Below, piece after piece: positions 10,972 through 23,084 of a stretch of DNA of 64,000 nt. The stretch lies in assembly GCA_963921825.1 (NCBI GenBank), contig OY997589.1, positions 69,610,523 to 69,674,522 of the forward strand. The letters are read 5' to 3'. The translations under genes were made by a program, and so were the position numbers. The DNA is from Erodium maritimum. Taxonomy: Eukaryota > Streptophyta > Magnoliopsida > Geraniales > Geraniaceae. The notes under the pieces are model-generated. The model was not told where the DNA came from. It did no database searches and saw only the letters and a program-made list of their open reading frames with translations. Each line of letters begins with the position of its first letter. The first letter of the stretch is position 1.

Positions 10972-12630
10972 TCAGGCAACCAAATCGGGGTCAAAACCCT
11001 CCCCGTCCTCTTCCCACTCCTCCTCCTCATCGTCCTCACTCTCCTGTAAAAAATATAGACTTTTGTTAACTTCTGCATGCCAATTCTGAAGTTGGTCAAT
11101 AACCAAATCGTCTTTCACAATTTCTTTGAACCCAATTTTCTTTAGATAGTCCCACGAGGCTCGACCCTCTGTTTCCGATCCAAGACTTAAGTCGCTACTA
11201 AGTAATGCCCAGTTCTCTTCTGCTCAACTTTTGATTATTTCTGCATTCTTTTTAACCTCCCTACTTATAGACTTTGTGTGATATATAACTGAATCGACCA
11301 TGTTTCTCTTCTTGTTTTTCCTTTTAGTTTTCCCCTGAGTATTTTGAAGGCTCTCTTCACAAGGTAACTCCTTAAAGTCTCCCATCGATGATATAGTGCC
11401 TAACACCTCCCATGAAAACCTTGTATTTGATTGCTCCTTATCAGTTCGGAAAGTTGAGATCTTATTGCAAGTTTGCACCTTTAATTCAACAATAATCCGT
11501 GTCTTATTTGATATAACTTCTTTTGAGCTAGGATTGCTGCTCGGATCTTATCTCTCCACAATTCTTGCTCACTTTCCTTAGTTGCCTTTGTTTCATTTTC
11601 TCCTCCTTCGTCTAAATTGGTTGAAGATGAAGTCGATTCCGATGACTGTTCTTTATCCTCATCCTCTGATGCCTTATCGCATCCCAATCAAATTGCCAGT
11701 ACTACTCTACTCTCAACCAAAAAGATCGACACCAGAAAATGATCATCTCCTAACTGAATCCAAACCTTTTTGGCACACAATCTCCCTCAACAACAGTTAG
11801 CACCCAAACTTTGCCAAATTGCACACTCTGTTCGAAATTATCATGGATGTACAAGACCTTCCCCTCATAACTTAAAAGCTTCTCCATATTCTCCTTATTC
11901 TTCCCATGAAACGACATACCTTTCAACCAAAACCATTGAAATCTCCCTCCCTTAAGACATATTGTACCGGTTCGTCAATGACTTTAATCCAAGGTTTAAT
12001 CCAATCCCACAATTGTTGGTCAGAGTCTCTCTCAATGTTTAACAAAAACACCCTGTTTCCAAAGTTTCTCGCCGTTAAGTGCTAGACCCTTTCACTTTCC
12101 ATCGTATTATTCATCATATCGATAATGCAATGCGTTAGTTCCGCTCTGAGTTTTCTCGTCTATAAAAGTTGAGCATGCTTCGCCACCAAAGAACCATTGA
12201 TCAGCCTGACAACTCGTTCCTTCTCTTCTTGCACCCTTCCAATCCTTTCCTCCCTTTCAACTTGTATCGAAACATGATTCCTTTTCACCAATCTCACCCA
12301 ACGTTTGGGTCTCGCTTGCTTCGATTCTACTCCACCTACCCACGCCATAGCCACGAAAAAAGTATATACACTCACCCTGAAACCATTCATTCTTTCCACT
12401 ACACGCTCTGCATGTGCCTTCATTTGAAAAAACAGAAACCAAAAAATTGGCCCCTTTTGTTTGGTCTTCGCACAGTTTCCGCACTCAGCACTCTCCCCCA
12501 ACGACTGAACAACTTACATAGACACGCCTCATACGTGTTGATCGGCGGAATCCAAACGAAGATCTTAAAGGCCAGCCCCTTCTCTTGCTCCCCTACCGCC
12601 TCGTTTCATGTGGGTTCAACACCTACGACT
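10972..12630 (-). pseudogene. RRM + DUF4283-like LINE ORF1, copy B, decayed
   Basis: In minus-strand order, an RRM at about 12590-12280 reads FKIFVWIPPIN (RNP2 region) and KRGQFFGFCFF (RNP1), then RVVERMNGFRV. A DUF4283-like segment contains FGNRVFLLN (about 12070), followed by a broken C-terminal part (YLKKIGFKEIVKDD near 11130) and an acidic tail ending at the TGA at 10972-10974. The protein would bind the element's own RNA. Many stops and frame changes show it is dead. It resembles copy A (12825-13462 plus 26291-27066), whose second half has FGNKVFLLN. Confidence 0.6.
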
Positions 12631-12824
12631 CTTTGATTCCTCTCGAAATTGAGACTCATTGGATCCTTTGATCTCGTAATCCCTGAGATCTTCATTCGAA
12701 TGTGTTTCTTGGGCTCCTTTGTTCACCGAAACCCCAAGAATGTCCTTGAAGCTCCTTAATAGCATCGCTCCTTGTCTTCCTTCCCTACGCTCTGGTGTGA
12801 CCGCTTCGTTACCCAATTCCGATG

Positions 12825-13462
12825 TTACAGGGTAGGAGTCGCCACATCATTAGGGGTAAAATTAGCACCCGAATTTGAAATTTGAACCTCATCCGTAACC
12901 TTAGGTGATTGCGATCCCTTTTCTAGCTGAGTTGATCCCATAGGGGACGGAGAATCGAAACAACCTTGTTTCACCCCAGAATTCACCACTGAACGCAAGT
13001 CAGGTTCAAAACTTGCCGGAGTAAAATCAAACAAGTCTGGGATCGAAGTCGGAACTAATTTTGATTGAACCTTTGAAACTCTAATCGTAAAAATTTCACC
13101 ATCCACCTTAAATAAAATTTCAGAATCAAAAGAAGGGAACTTGGAAGGTACAAAAACATAAAACATTCTGAAATTTGTTGAAGCCATCTTCTTGAACCCA
13201 AAGACACGTCCCAAAAGCCTCTACAATCGCTCTCAAGTTTGAACGATCCCATGCGTGGAAAGGGATACCCTCCAACATTAGCCATTGGAAGCATACATCG
13301 TGCAACACCAATTTGCTCATATCAGGCATAACATCGAACCATTTACGCACCCACATCCATTCAATCTCCTCCATCATGAGTTTGAAATCATCATCAAGGC
13401 AATTTAAAAGGAAAACTTTATTTCCAAAGCCTCTGATATCAATGTCCCACACACGTCACGAA
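12825..13462 (-). pseudogene. LINE ORF1 copy A, C-terminal half (left of MULE)
   Basis: A minus frame reads MWDIDIRGFGNKVFLLN then MLEGIPFHAWDRSNL and a linker rich in Ser and Pro, typical of the DUF4283-like domain and C-terminal linker of plant LINE ORF1 proteins. It joins 26291-27066 when the MULE and one copy of its 10-bp duplication (CAATTTCACC) are removed. At least one frameshift lies near 13130. Confidence 0.6.
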
Positions 13463-13472
13463 CAATTTCACC

Positions 13473-13540
13473 GGACTGATTACTAAAACGACCTTATTTT
13501 TTGGAAGTGTCACTTATGTAGGCTTTAGTTTTTTTCTCTA
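13473..13540 (+). repeat. Left MULE terminal inverted repeat
   Basis: ACTAAAACGACCTTATTTTTTG here aligns with ACTGAAAGAGCCTTATTTTTTG at the right end (complement of about 26240-26265). Identity is high over the first 40 bp and fades after about 60 bp. Confidence 0.75.
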
Positions 13541-14456
13541 ACCAAAGTATCCCTCTCATTGGTGACAGTTCATTAATGCCAAACCTACCCTTTTGTCTGA
13601 TCCATGTCAGCAACCAAGTGTGCTCCATGTCAGCGCCCAACCCTGTAAGAAGTTTGTGACTTTTGGCGCGAAATCCATGTCATCAACGATGATGCAGCTG
13701 AATTGGGCGGGGTTTCGGGGTTTGTTCTCGGGTTCTCGTTCACCTCCTTCTCCTTCATCCTCGTTTTTCATATTTACTCGCTGATTCCTTTTGGTCCTCT
13801 TGTTTGTTTTTTCTTCTTCAATTGGTCGTCCAAGGAGCTCAATTAATTGGCAAAGAAGGCTGCATAGAAAAGCCCTAGCTAGAGGTAAGTAATTAGGAAA
13901 GACCTAATTTGTAGTTTATGCATACAATTTGAAGATTTTCGCAATATGTTTGTATAAACGTAGTTAGTATTATCATGGAATGGTTTTGAAGCATATTTCG
14001 AACTAGTATTGACCTCCATTTCACGATTTTGTGGTTCAAGGATCGTATCGTACCGAGAGTCCTCTCAGTTTTATACGTTCTGGTATGAGGTCTTAGCAGG
14101 TCGGCTTGGCGATCTGGTTTTATGTGAACTAGACCCGGGTGTCAATCCAGTATTTAATGTAACAGAATGTTGTGCTAATCCGTTATTAACTCATCATGTC
14201 TGTAATAACTGAGCCCTTTTTGGTTTTGTTTTAAAATATTTTTACAAGTCCTTTATTTATTTACAGATGCCTTTTGGTTTTAAATTGTTTGAAAACAACT
14301 TTTTAAATATTAGTAGAAGTCCATTATGGTAAATTCTAACTTTATATGTTCCTAACTGTTGTAGGAATGGTTTGATTTCAAATACATGCTTCTTATGGTG
14401 TAGAATATAAGAAAGAGAACGGGAATTACAGGTGGATATCACGTAACTCAAAGACT

Positions 14457-16888
14457 ATGAATATCCTTCTGGATGAGTCGGATACATCATTGAATAAGAG
14501 TTTATGGGATAAACTATATGAGAAGATCGGTGTGGATGAAAATGAAATGGAACTTAAAGTGAGTTACTTAGTACCGGACATGCCTATCGATATTGGAGCA
14601 ATGAATCCTGTTATTTTAGAAGACGATGAAATTGTTCGGGGTTTTCTTGTGGAATATGGACTTGGGAGTCGAAAGAACATATTGCGTGTGGAGGCCATTA
14701 AGAAAGATTCCTGTGGTATGGAAATAATTCCGGCCCCCGCTGAGTATTTTGGGAACATCATGTGTAGTCTAGTAAATACGGGATTTTCCATTGATATGAT
14801 AAGTGGTGTAGGTGGGCAGCACGTTTATCTCCCACGTCGAGCTGCTAGTACGGGTACTACTGATGCACTAATAGTGGGGTCAAATCCTACTCTAGAGCAG
14901 TTAAGTGTTGATGATGATTTGTATGAGGATGACGAAGATGAAGACGAATACGAACGTGAGTATGCAGAACAGTACAATTGTTTTGATGATATAGATTATG
15001 ATGATATGGAAGAAGAAGAGTATTCAGAACAATACCTTGTTGATGATGAGATGAAATATAGGGACGATGAAGACGAACAAACACATTATGATCCTGTAGA
15101 GCATTTTTACCCGACTGAAGTGTGTGATGTCGAATCAAACTCGATTGGTTTCCAAGATGGGTCAGATTTAGTAATTGGTGATGAATTTGACACAAAAGAA
15201 GAGTTGCAAAGTCTTTTGTCACATATTGCTCTGAAGGCCGGGTATGGGTATCGAGCTTCCAAATCTAAAAAGACGGTGTATGTGGAAAAATGTGTTGACC
15301 AGAATTGTGGATGGAGAGTGTGTGCTGCCAAAATTGGAAATTCAGATAAGTTCACCATCAGAACATATTTCAATACTCACTTTTGCTCTGCGAAATCAGC
15401 GACGCTGCACAACCATGGACCAAGTACTAAATATGTTGCTGAATGTGTGAGGAAAAGTTGTGAGGGTCAAAAAACAACACCAGTCCCCAGATTAATTCAA
15501 ATTTTTATGCAAAATGATGCACAGGGAGGCACCCAAATACCATACTGGAAAGCGTGGAAGACCCGAAGACTTGCCAACATTTTACTTAGAGGGGATCCCG
15601 CGAAAAGTTATGGACTCCTTCCGGCATATTTGGAGATGGTTGTAGAGAAGAATCCAAGCACAATCACTCATCTGGAGGTGGATAGCGAAATCATGTTCAA
15701 ATATGTATTTATTGCATATGCAGCATGTGTTCGAGGATGGTCGAATATGAGAAAAGTCGTTATAGTTGATGGTACTTCTTGAAGACATAGTTTAAAGTAG
15801 TAATGCTTATTGCAACGGCACAAGACGGTCATCATCATCAATATCCTATTGCTTGGGGAGTTGTGGACTTAGAGAATGATATTTCATGGACATGGTTTTT
15901 TGAGAAGTTAAAGGAATGTATACCAGATGGAGATGACTTAGTAATCCTTTCTGATAGGCATCAAAGTATCATCAATGGGAGGTTGAAGATCTAGCACAAA
16001 GAAGAGCATGGACACTGTAGGTGGCATTTTGGTCGAAATGTCAGAACTCATTCAAGTAATAAGACCGGGGTTGTAGAAAGTTTCAAACAAGTTGCTGAAA
16101 CCTACAAGTTATCTAACTTCAACAGATTGTATGCAAATATGAGTAAAGACTTCCCAACATCCATCGCGTATCTTGAAGAAACAAATATAGAATTACACCA
16201 GTGGGCTAAAACACACTTTATAGTTGCTCGGTACAATCTTATGACAACAAATGGAGTCAAATCGATAAGCGCAACATTGAAAGAGCCAAGAGAGTGGCCT
16301 ATCATTGCATTGCTTGATGCTATGCAGGCGAAAGTGCTTGAGTGGTTCAACAAGCGTCACCTTTTAATTGCATGTATACCTCCAGGTACAACATTAACTC
16401 AACATGCAGAAAAACTCATTCGGGGAAGGACAAGAGTTGCTGAAAAAATGAGTGTGATACAACTCAACGCGTCAGAGTTTCAAGTTACTGGTAAGAAACA
16501 TGTATCCATAGTTAATTCATCTGAGAAGCGATGCGAATGTCGTGTGTTCGACTTGGATAAATTTCCTTGTGTGCATGCAATAGCAGCTGACAAATTAAGG
16601 AAAATTGATTGTCATCAGTTCTGCTCTGAATTTTACTCGATCGACATGTGGAGAAGGGCTTATTCTGAAACCCTGTATAATGTTCCAGTTGAACGAGATT
16701 GGTTTTCTGATATCTCCGAACCGTTTATGAAGGTTCTTCCTCCAAAGTTAACATTGAAGCACGGTAGACCAGCAATGAAGCGAATCCCATCCGCCGATAA
16801 GCCACGTCGTCGGGCACCAAGAAAATGTGGACTATGTGGTATAGTTGGTCATACAAGGACAACATGTGACATGGAATCTGTTATGTAA
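14457..16888 (+). pseudogene. mudrA-type MULE transposase, lightly decayed
   Basis: This is the transposase for the surrounding element. The ATG at 14457 opens 441 clean codons: an N-terminal region, an acidic stretch (residues about 150-230), then the MuDR DNA-binding domain (about 240-330; ELQSLLSHIALKAGYGY, QNCGWRVCA). The frame reaches VVIVDGTS, containing the first catalytic Asp, and stops at 15780-15782. A one-base shift there and a TAG near 15793 break the DDE core. The other frame continues MLIATAQDGHHHQYP, ILSDRHQSI (second Asp), a TAG at 15992-15994, then an open stretch to 16888. That stretch has the SWIM finger (CECRVFDLDKFPCVHAIA) and a C-terminal CCHC knuckle (CGLCGIVGHTRTTC). 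Only about three lesions separate it from an intact reading frame. A 5' exon may lie upstream in 14000-14440. Confidence 0.88.
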
Positions 16889-17565
16889 TTGTCATGAACA
16901 CTTTGTTAATTTCAACATTAGTTAATTTTCAACACGTTGTGAAGTTATGAACACTTTGTGGTTGTTTTTTTTTTGTTTGTAATAGAGCATTAATAAATTT
17001 GTTGAACACTTTGCGATATTTATTGTCACTAGATGGATTTTATACCTCTGTCCAAACTTCATCAGTTATATACTTGGAAGAACACTTTGCTCTCTGTTTT
17101 ACCGGACCCGACCCTAAATACGTCCCAGATGGCAGTCAGACCTGAAAATATTTCCCAGATTGGCTACATGAACTTCAACAGATACCACACCATCATTCTG
17201 GATATTAAGTCCCATATACAAAATATGAACTGTATTATTAACTATAGATCTATTATTATTACGCTAGATCTATTATAAATTTTCCAGATTAGCAGATGTT
17301 AGGCAGATGGAGACCCAAATTGCAGAAACTCAGAAACACGAGTAGAAGTTACAAACCATAGATAATAACCTTCATTACTAGTTCACCAAAATAGATTTGA
17401 CTGCATAATAGTCAAATCAAAAAAAACACAAACTTTTTAAGGATGGTGGCAAGTCAACCATCCAAAGTCTGACTAGATTAAAAAAAAACTAACATAACTA
17501 ATAACTTCTTCTGGTTCTTCTTCTTCTTCTTCCTTCTTCTTCCTTCCTATCCTTGGCGGGGTGGG
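16889..17565. other. MULE interior, non-coding
   Basis: AT-rich sequence between the convergent mudrA and acidic-ORF ends. Nothing recognisable beyond a CTT-rich run at 17508-17547. Confidence 0.5.
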
Positions 17566-18186
17566 TTACATCATAGCATCATCATCATTGGAGCCGCAGC
17601 TCTCTCCAACGTCATCATCATTACTAGGGTCGGTCACTAGGGGGTTGTCTTCCTCTAGGTCGTCTTCTTCCATGGCTAGGGCTTCTTCCTCGTCTTCCTC
17701 CAGGTCTTCTTCTTCCATGGCTTGGGCTTCTTCCTCTTCGTCCTCTTCCTCGGGGTCCTCCTCCTCGTCTTCGTACTCTTCTTCCCCCTCTTCTTCATCC
17801 TCCTCTTCCTCGGGGTCCTCCTCCTTGTCTTCCTCCTCCTCCTCTTCACCGGCGAGTTGCTCGTCTTCGTCCGGGTCTCCCTCTTCGTCGTCGCCGGAAA
17901 ACGGCTCGTCCTGCGGGTGTTCGTCGTCGTCGGAGCAGCCTCGTCTCCGTTTGGAACCGACCTCTTCCCCGTCTTTGTCGTCACTGGAGTTGATGCTCGT
18001 AACATTGGACCAGGAGAAGTCATCCCCCGATGGGAAAAACCATCCGTCTTCAAAGAACCACGACACATCTGGGGATGGTGGTGGTGGTAGCCCTGGTCCG
18101 CGGCATAGTGGTGGTGGTGGTTGACGGAAACATGGTGGTGGTGGTTGACGGGCTGGTGGTGGTGGTGGTGGTGCTGAAGGGGCCAT
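17566..18186 (-). CDS. Acidic, Pro-rich protein inside MULE (206 aa), function unknown
   Basis: An uninterrupted 206-codon frame, with no relative known to me. Residues 1-40 are Pro-rich (APPPPPPARQPPPP). Residues 40-75 hold an aromatic block (SWFFEDGWFFPSGDDFSW). KRRRG near residue 80 could be a nuclear signal. From about residue 85 to 190 it is almost entirely Glu/Asp, and it ends SCGSNDDDAMM. A TATA-like TATTTAAG lies about 110 bp upstream. It sits between mudrA and the Ulp1-like gene, both broken, yet is itself open. It could be a third MULE gene, a captured host fragment, or a chance frame through (GAA/GAC)n repeats; the non-repetitive N-terminal third argues mildly against the last. Confidence 0.45.
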   Translation of the reverse strand: MAPSAPPPPPPARQPPPPCFRQPPPPLCRGPGLPPPPSPDVSWFFEDGWFFPSGDDFSWSNVTSINSSDDKDGEEVGSKRRRGCSDDDEHPQDEPFSGDDEEGDPDEDEQLAGEEEEEEDKEEDPEEEEDEEEGEEEYEDEEEDPEEEDEEEEAQAMEEEDLEEDEEEALAMEEDDLEEDNPLVTDPSNDDDVGESCGSNDDDAMM

Positions 18187-18294
18187 GAATCAAATAGTGG
18201 AAGGAACGAAGAAGAGAGAAAGAAAGCAAGGCAATTTTGTCAGAATTGAATAAGGCTGTAAACCAGAATAAATGGAATGGGTTCCAGATCGGCT

Positions 18295-18302
18295 CTTAAA
18301 TA
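18295..18302 (-). promoter_or_regulatory. Possible TATA box for the acidic ORF
   Basis: Complement reads TATTTAAG, followed by a pyrimidine-rich leader of about 100 bp to the ATG at 18186. No second copy or transcript evidence is available. Confidence 0.3.
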
Positions 18303-18814
18303 AGGTTCAAAAAGTGAAAATCATCATTACAAAAATTGAAGAGACATGACACTTAGGGTTATGAAGTTATTAAAAAGGCACCTATTAGTAGTAATTCGAA
18401 GGGACTCGTCGGTTCAACTAATTTAATTGACAAGACCCCACTATTCACCCTTAAATTCGGACTAACACATGTCATCATCACCCGAATGCGAACCCGGCCT
18501 GACCATATTGTTCTAAATCAACACCCGGATCTGGTCCAAATGAGTCCCCGACCTTAGAATTTACAAATTACATCCATTAATACAAGTGTAGTCCAGTAAT
18601 AAATTTGACAAGACAATACGGTTCAACCATAAATCAGACTTAGTGTTTCTAAATATATTGTGCAAATCTATCGTAATATGATTGTAGACATTAATTATAC
18701 AAATCTTTTGATGGAATGGACCCCAGATCAGGTCAGAATGTGTCCCCGACCTAATCTCCCTTTGTGTATCTGATTATAATCCATTCAAACACATCATATT
18801 ATAACAAAAAAATC

Positions 18815-18910
18815 AGATTATAATCAAACACATTCATCAAACACATTAATCAAACATATTCATCAAACACATTCATCAAACATATTAATCAAACACATTA
18901 ATTAATTCAT
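18815..18910. repeat. ATCAAACACATT-type short tandem array
   Basis: About seven copies of a 12-14 bp unit (ATCAAACACATTC / ATCAAACATATTA), imperfect. Confidence 0.75.
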
Positions 18911-21900
18911 TCAACATTCATCATTTGTAATCTAGTAGCTTAAACCAACAAATATGTTTCCAATAGTAATCCATTAAACATTTCTCCAAAAAAATATTCA
19001 CATATTTGTAATCAAGTAGCTTCTCGAACTTGTTGGCTACATCCACACACATCTTCAACTGATAAACATGGACATGATACTATTCCATATAATCGGCAAT
19101 AGGAAATTCTTGTAGCTGCAGCTCGCAGTGCTTTAGGGCAAAAACAACTGAGTCTCCTCTGCACAATGAAAGCGAATTAGTGACAATAAATATTAAGTTA
19201 TAAATAAATCTTAAGATGAAAAGTGTTTATGCACACCCATACTTCAACTCCTGTTGAGGCACAGCCGATGCCCTTACATACGTCCAACTCGTCCCCGAAT
19301 GCAGTAATTTCCTGTGAAACATCTTCGAAGCAATGAGCATGGGTGGGATCATCACCAAAAAAGGTTTCATCATGTCGTCTAAGACAGATGCATCTGGGAC
19401 AACTCTTGTATCGCTATCATACACAAAAAAGGATGCAGCGGGATACGTCCGCCACCACCATAACTCAATGTGCATCTTTTTTGTCCATCCCCACAGGAAA
19501 ATATATTTTTCCACACCCTGCCCAAGCCTTACTAGCATGCAGTGGACGATCACCTCTAACATACGCCATTAAGCAGTCTGGTACTTTCCATAAATCAGTG
19601 GTGCTGCATTTCACGTGCTCTTCCTTGATTGCAATAGCAAATGATGTGTCCAACACCACGACATCTTGTGCATAGTGCTTAGTGAAACGCCCCTGCCGCT
19701 TTCTAATTCCCAACATCCCATCATCCATATGTTGCATACATGAAAGTGAATTAAATTCCTAATAAAAGTAAATTGAAAACAGTGCAAATAATAAGTAAAA
19801 TTATACCTTACATTGTCAGTCAACTTGTCGTGACACCGGCTTAACAGATGGAAATAATACCGGGTGAGCTCCGCGTAAGGTGTACGTCGGATTTTTTCCT
19901 TGGCTACGTTCTTCATCAACAGTAGTGTTCTTACATCCGAATAAACCTGGGCTGTGGATGGATCAGGTTTTAGAAGAGGGTCCAACTTCAACAAATTGAC
20001 AAAAAGCCTCCTCTTTTTGGTCTTTGTTGCTTCGCTGTCTTCTTTGCGGATAACAGGTTTTGGCCCTTCAATCTTTGGTTCTCTCTTCCGCTTCTTTGTT
20101 GCGACGTGCTTCTTTGTTGTGACAGACTTCTTTGGGGACATCTTAGTAGCGAGTCGCTTGGTTCTTGTTCTTGTAGCTGGCATTTCCCTCACAACAGGCA
20201 ACTCCATCTCCATCTCTTAGTTCACATCCGGCATTTCAATTTCACTGACATCTTTTTCAACAAGGACATCCTTTTCAACGGGGACTTCGTTTTCAACGGA
20301 CTGCTCCAGATTTTCAGCAGCCATTTCTTCATGTTGGGCCACTTCCTCTACAACAGCCTCTTGTTCTTCTTCTTGTTGGGCCACTTCCTCTACAACGGCC
20401 ATTCCAATTTTTACGACCTCCTCTCCATCGGGCACTTCATCTTCTTCTTCTTGGTTCACAATAGGTACAACAGATTCTTCTTCTTCTTCTTCAGTAGGTT
20501 CAGCAGGTACAACAAGTACTACTTCTTCTTCTTCTCGGTTCCCTTCAACTTCAACTCCAGCGGGCAATCCTTCTTGGTTCACATACTGGTTGTCTTGGTT
20601 CACATTCCCATCCGTCAAATCATCGAACATGTGAATGTCATCTTGGTTGTTCTGGTTGTCCTGATCAGGCATTGATGCTTCAGAATATGGACGAAAGTCG
20701 TTTGATGCATGATTAAATGCATCATGCCGGATAGACAGAGCATCCATGATCATATCAAATTGTTTCTTCTACACTTTCATCGATATTTCCAGATCATCCT
20801 TCAGTTCCAGGAATTGTGTCTTTAGCACCTTAATTTGTTCCATGACAGCCTTCGAAAGTCCATCATCGGACTGTGGATGTGACTGTGGCCCTGACGGTGG
20901 GTGTGACGTATCAACCTCTAGTGGGGTTGGCGCTGTCACATGGACGGTCTCATCCTGAGGAAATGAGACTACATAGCCTTGCTCCAACTTGTCAACCATG
21001 TTGTCCAACAACGGATTCGGATGTTCTTCTTCAAGGTTTTGGAATTCTATCATCCAACGCTGCTTCTTTTCTTCCTCAGTGGGGACAACCAGACTTACTA
21101 TTTACTGAGCATAAAAAACAAATAAAATTATTATGTTAAAATTTATATCAAAAGTGGAGTTGCAACTAAATTCCTAACCTCCAGTGTGCTTTGTAAGAGT
21201 GCTTCCTTAACAGCACTGTAAGAGTGATTTCTACTCCACGTTGTCCTCCATTTCAAAATCCTAGGTAAGTTTGTGCAGAATTCTGGACGAATTGTTGCGA
21301 ACTTCCTTACTAATGATGACATGCATTCAAATGCAAGTACCTACGACATTAGATACAAATCATAAGAGGGCATGTATACTACGATATTTTTTTTGTATTA
21401 ATGAATATTTACTTACCGTTAAAGGAAGAATAAATCCGGTATACGTCATACTACTCTCATTTCTTGGGTTCTTCTGAGCCACACTTGCTTTACTTCTCAA
21501 CTTCTTTGATTTTATTTGTTTCAGCAGATACTTGAAGGACAGATTACCCCAAGGGTATGTGTAGAACAGCTTTAGGTTATCTACTAGTGCCAAATAGTCT
21601 CGATCCAACTTATGGTATCGTCTGTCCAATGGCATCAATACTCCCCCGATCATCAACGACAAACACACCCTAATGATATCCCAATTACGCTTCGTCTGAG
21701 GCCTAACATGCACATGTTCCTCAACCAAGTCAGTCAATTTCTTCTCTAAGGTCACCATACTAGCTTCTAGGTGCGGGAAGTGTTTGGTGGAAAAAACTTT
21801 GGACTTCAATTGTTTTTTTAAAAACTTTATCCTCTGGAAAATCTCCACTGTCACGCCCCAATTTCAGCGAATCGAACTCGGGACGCGAACTTTTAAAACA

Positions 21901-22430
21901 TGAATACTTAAAACCTGTTTTGAATAAAAGCTTTGACATTTCCATTTATTTACCAAAATAATAGTAGTATTTACAATACAAAAACGTCCCAACAAGTGGA
22001 CAAGGTACACATCCGTCACTAGACTCAACAAAAGTAAAGACCAGACTCCGCTCCAAGCTCCATGAACTTCAAGAGCTAACCTAGTCCGTCCGGTGATCAG
22101 TACCTGTAGGAAAAGCAGCTAGGGGTGAGCGTTCGCTCACCTCCACGGATAACAGACTGACTATGGCATAATTAGTAGATAAGCCAGTAACACTAAAACT
22201 AAACCCAACACTGGGACTACAGTCCCCAACTCAAGTACCCAACTGACCCACAACCCGTTACCTTCCTCAACAGACTCAACACTCAATAACACAATGTAGA
22301 CCCGACACAACTATCGACGACCTCCTCCAAGGACACGACAGAAAGACTACACAACGCCAAACAAGATCACAAGGAATCGCACACCAAACAAGATCACAAA
22401 GGATCGCAAACCAGCTGCTCAGTAACCTCC

Positions 22431-22690
22431 CTCACTCACGCGCTTTGCCGAACCACTCAGGCCAGGCGGTCGACCTGTCTCAGTAATCTCTCTCACTCAC
22501 GCGCTTTGCCGAACCACTCAGGCCAGGCGGTCGACCTGTCTCACTCACGCGCTTTGCTGAACCACTCAGGCCAGGCGGTCGACCTGTCTCACTCACGCGC
22601 TTTGCCGAACAACTCAGGCCAGGCGGTCGACCTGTCTCACTCACGCGCTTTGCCGAACCACTCAGGCCAGGCGGTCGACCTGTCTCAGTA
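22431..22690. repeat. 48-bp tandem repeat in solo LTR, about five copies
   Basis: The unit starts CTCACTCACGCGCTTTGCCG and carries GGCGGTCGACCTGT. Copies are nearly identical. The unit is a multiple of 3, which creates open frames on both strands that I do not regard as genes. Confidence 0.9.
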
Positions 22691-22764
22691 ACCTCTCTCA
22701 CTCAGGCAACCACAATCACAGTCACAATCAGTTCAACAACACAGGCACTCAAGGCAACTCAAGA

Positions 22765-23050
22765 CACCTCAACAATCAAGACTCGGGTTCAACAACCCCA
22801 CGGGCACTCACTGCCACTCAAGACACACCAACGATCAAAACTCGGGTTCAACAACCCCACGGCACTCACTGCCACTCAAGACACACCAATGGTCAAGACT
22901 CGGGTTCAACAACCCCACGGCACTCACGGCCAGTCAAGACACACCAACGGTCAAGACTCGGGTTCAACAACCCCACGACACTCACGACCACTCAAGACAC
23001 ACCAACGGTCAAGACTCGGGTTCAACAACCCCACGGCACTCACGGCCACT
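22765..23050. repeat. 58-bp tandem repeat in solo LTR, about five copies
   Basis: Unit contains GACTCGGGTTCAACAACCCC and GGCCACTCAAGACACACC. Copies differ by a few bases. Confidence 0.85.
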
Positions 23051-23084
23051 CAAGACATCAACAGTAAGGCACGGGCACTCATGG

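Larger units (their letters stand above)
9948..13462 (-). mobile_element. RRM-type LINE remnant, 3' portion left of the MULE
   Basis: Minus-strand coding remnants run from 13462 down to about 10500: the second half of one ORF1 (12825-13462), another ORF1 (10972-12630) and a likely ORF2 start (about 10965). The 5' half of the first ORF1 lies beyond the MULE at 26291-27066. The 3' end is not defined. The part from 9948 to 10430 shows only AT-rich non-coding sequence. Confidence 0.55.
18187..19079. other. MULE interior, non-coding, with short tandem repeats
   Basis: AT-rich sequence between the acidic ORF and the Ulp1-like gene. It contains the ATCAAACACATT-type array at 18815-18910 and no coding signal. 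Confidence 0.5.

Noticed and set aside
17561..18124. Long Ser-rich frame on plus
   Set aside because: It is the antisense of the acidic minus-strand frame; Ser codons (TCT/TCC) are just complements of GAA/GAC-type repeats.
22480..22701. Repetitive protein frames around the 48-bp array
   Set aside because: Open on both strands only because the unit length is a multiple of three; no start context or domain.
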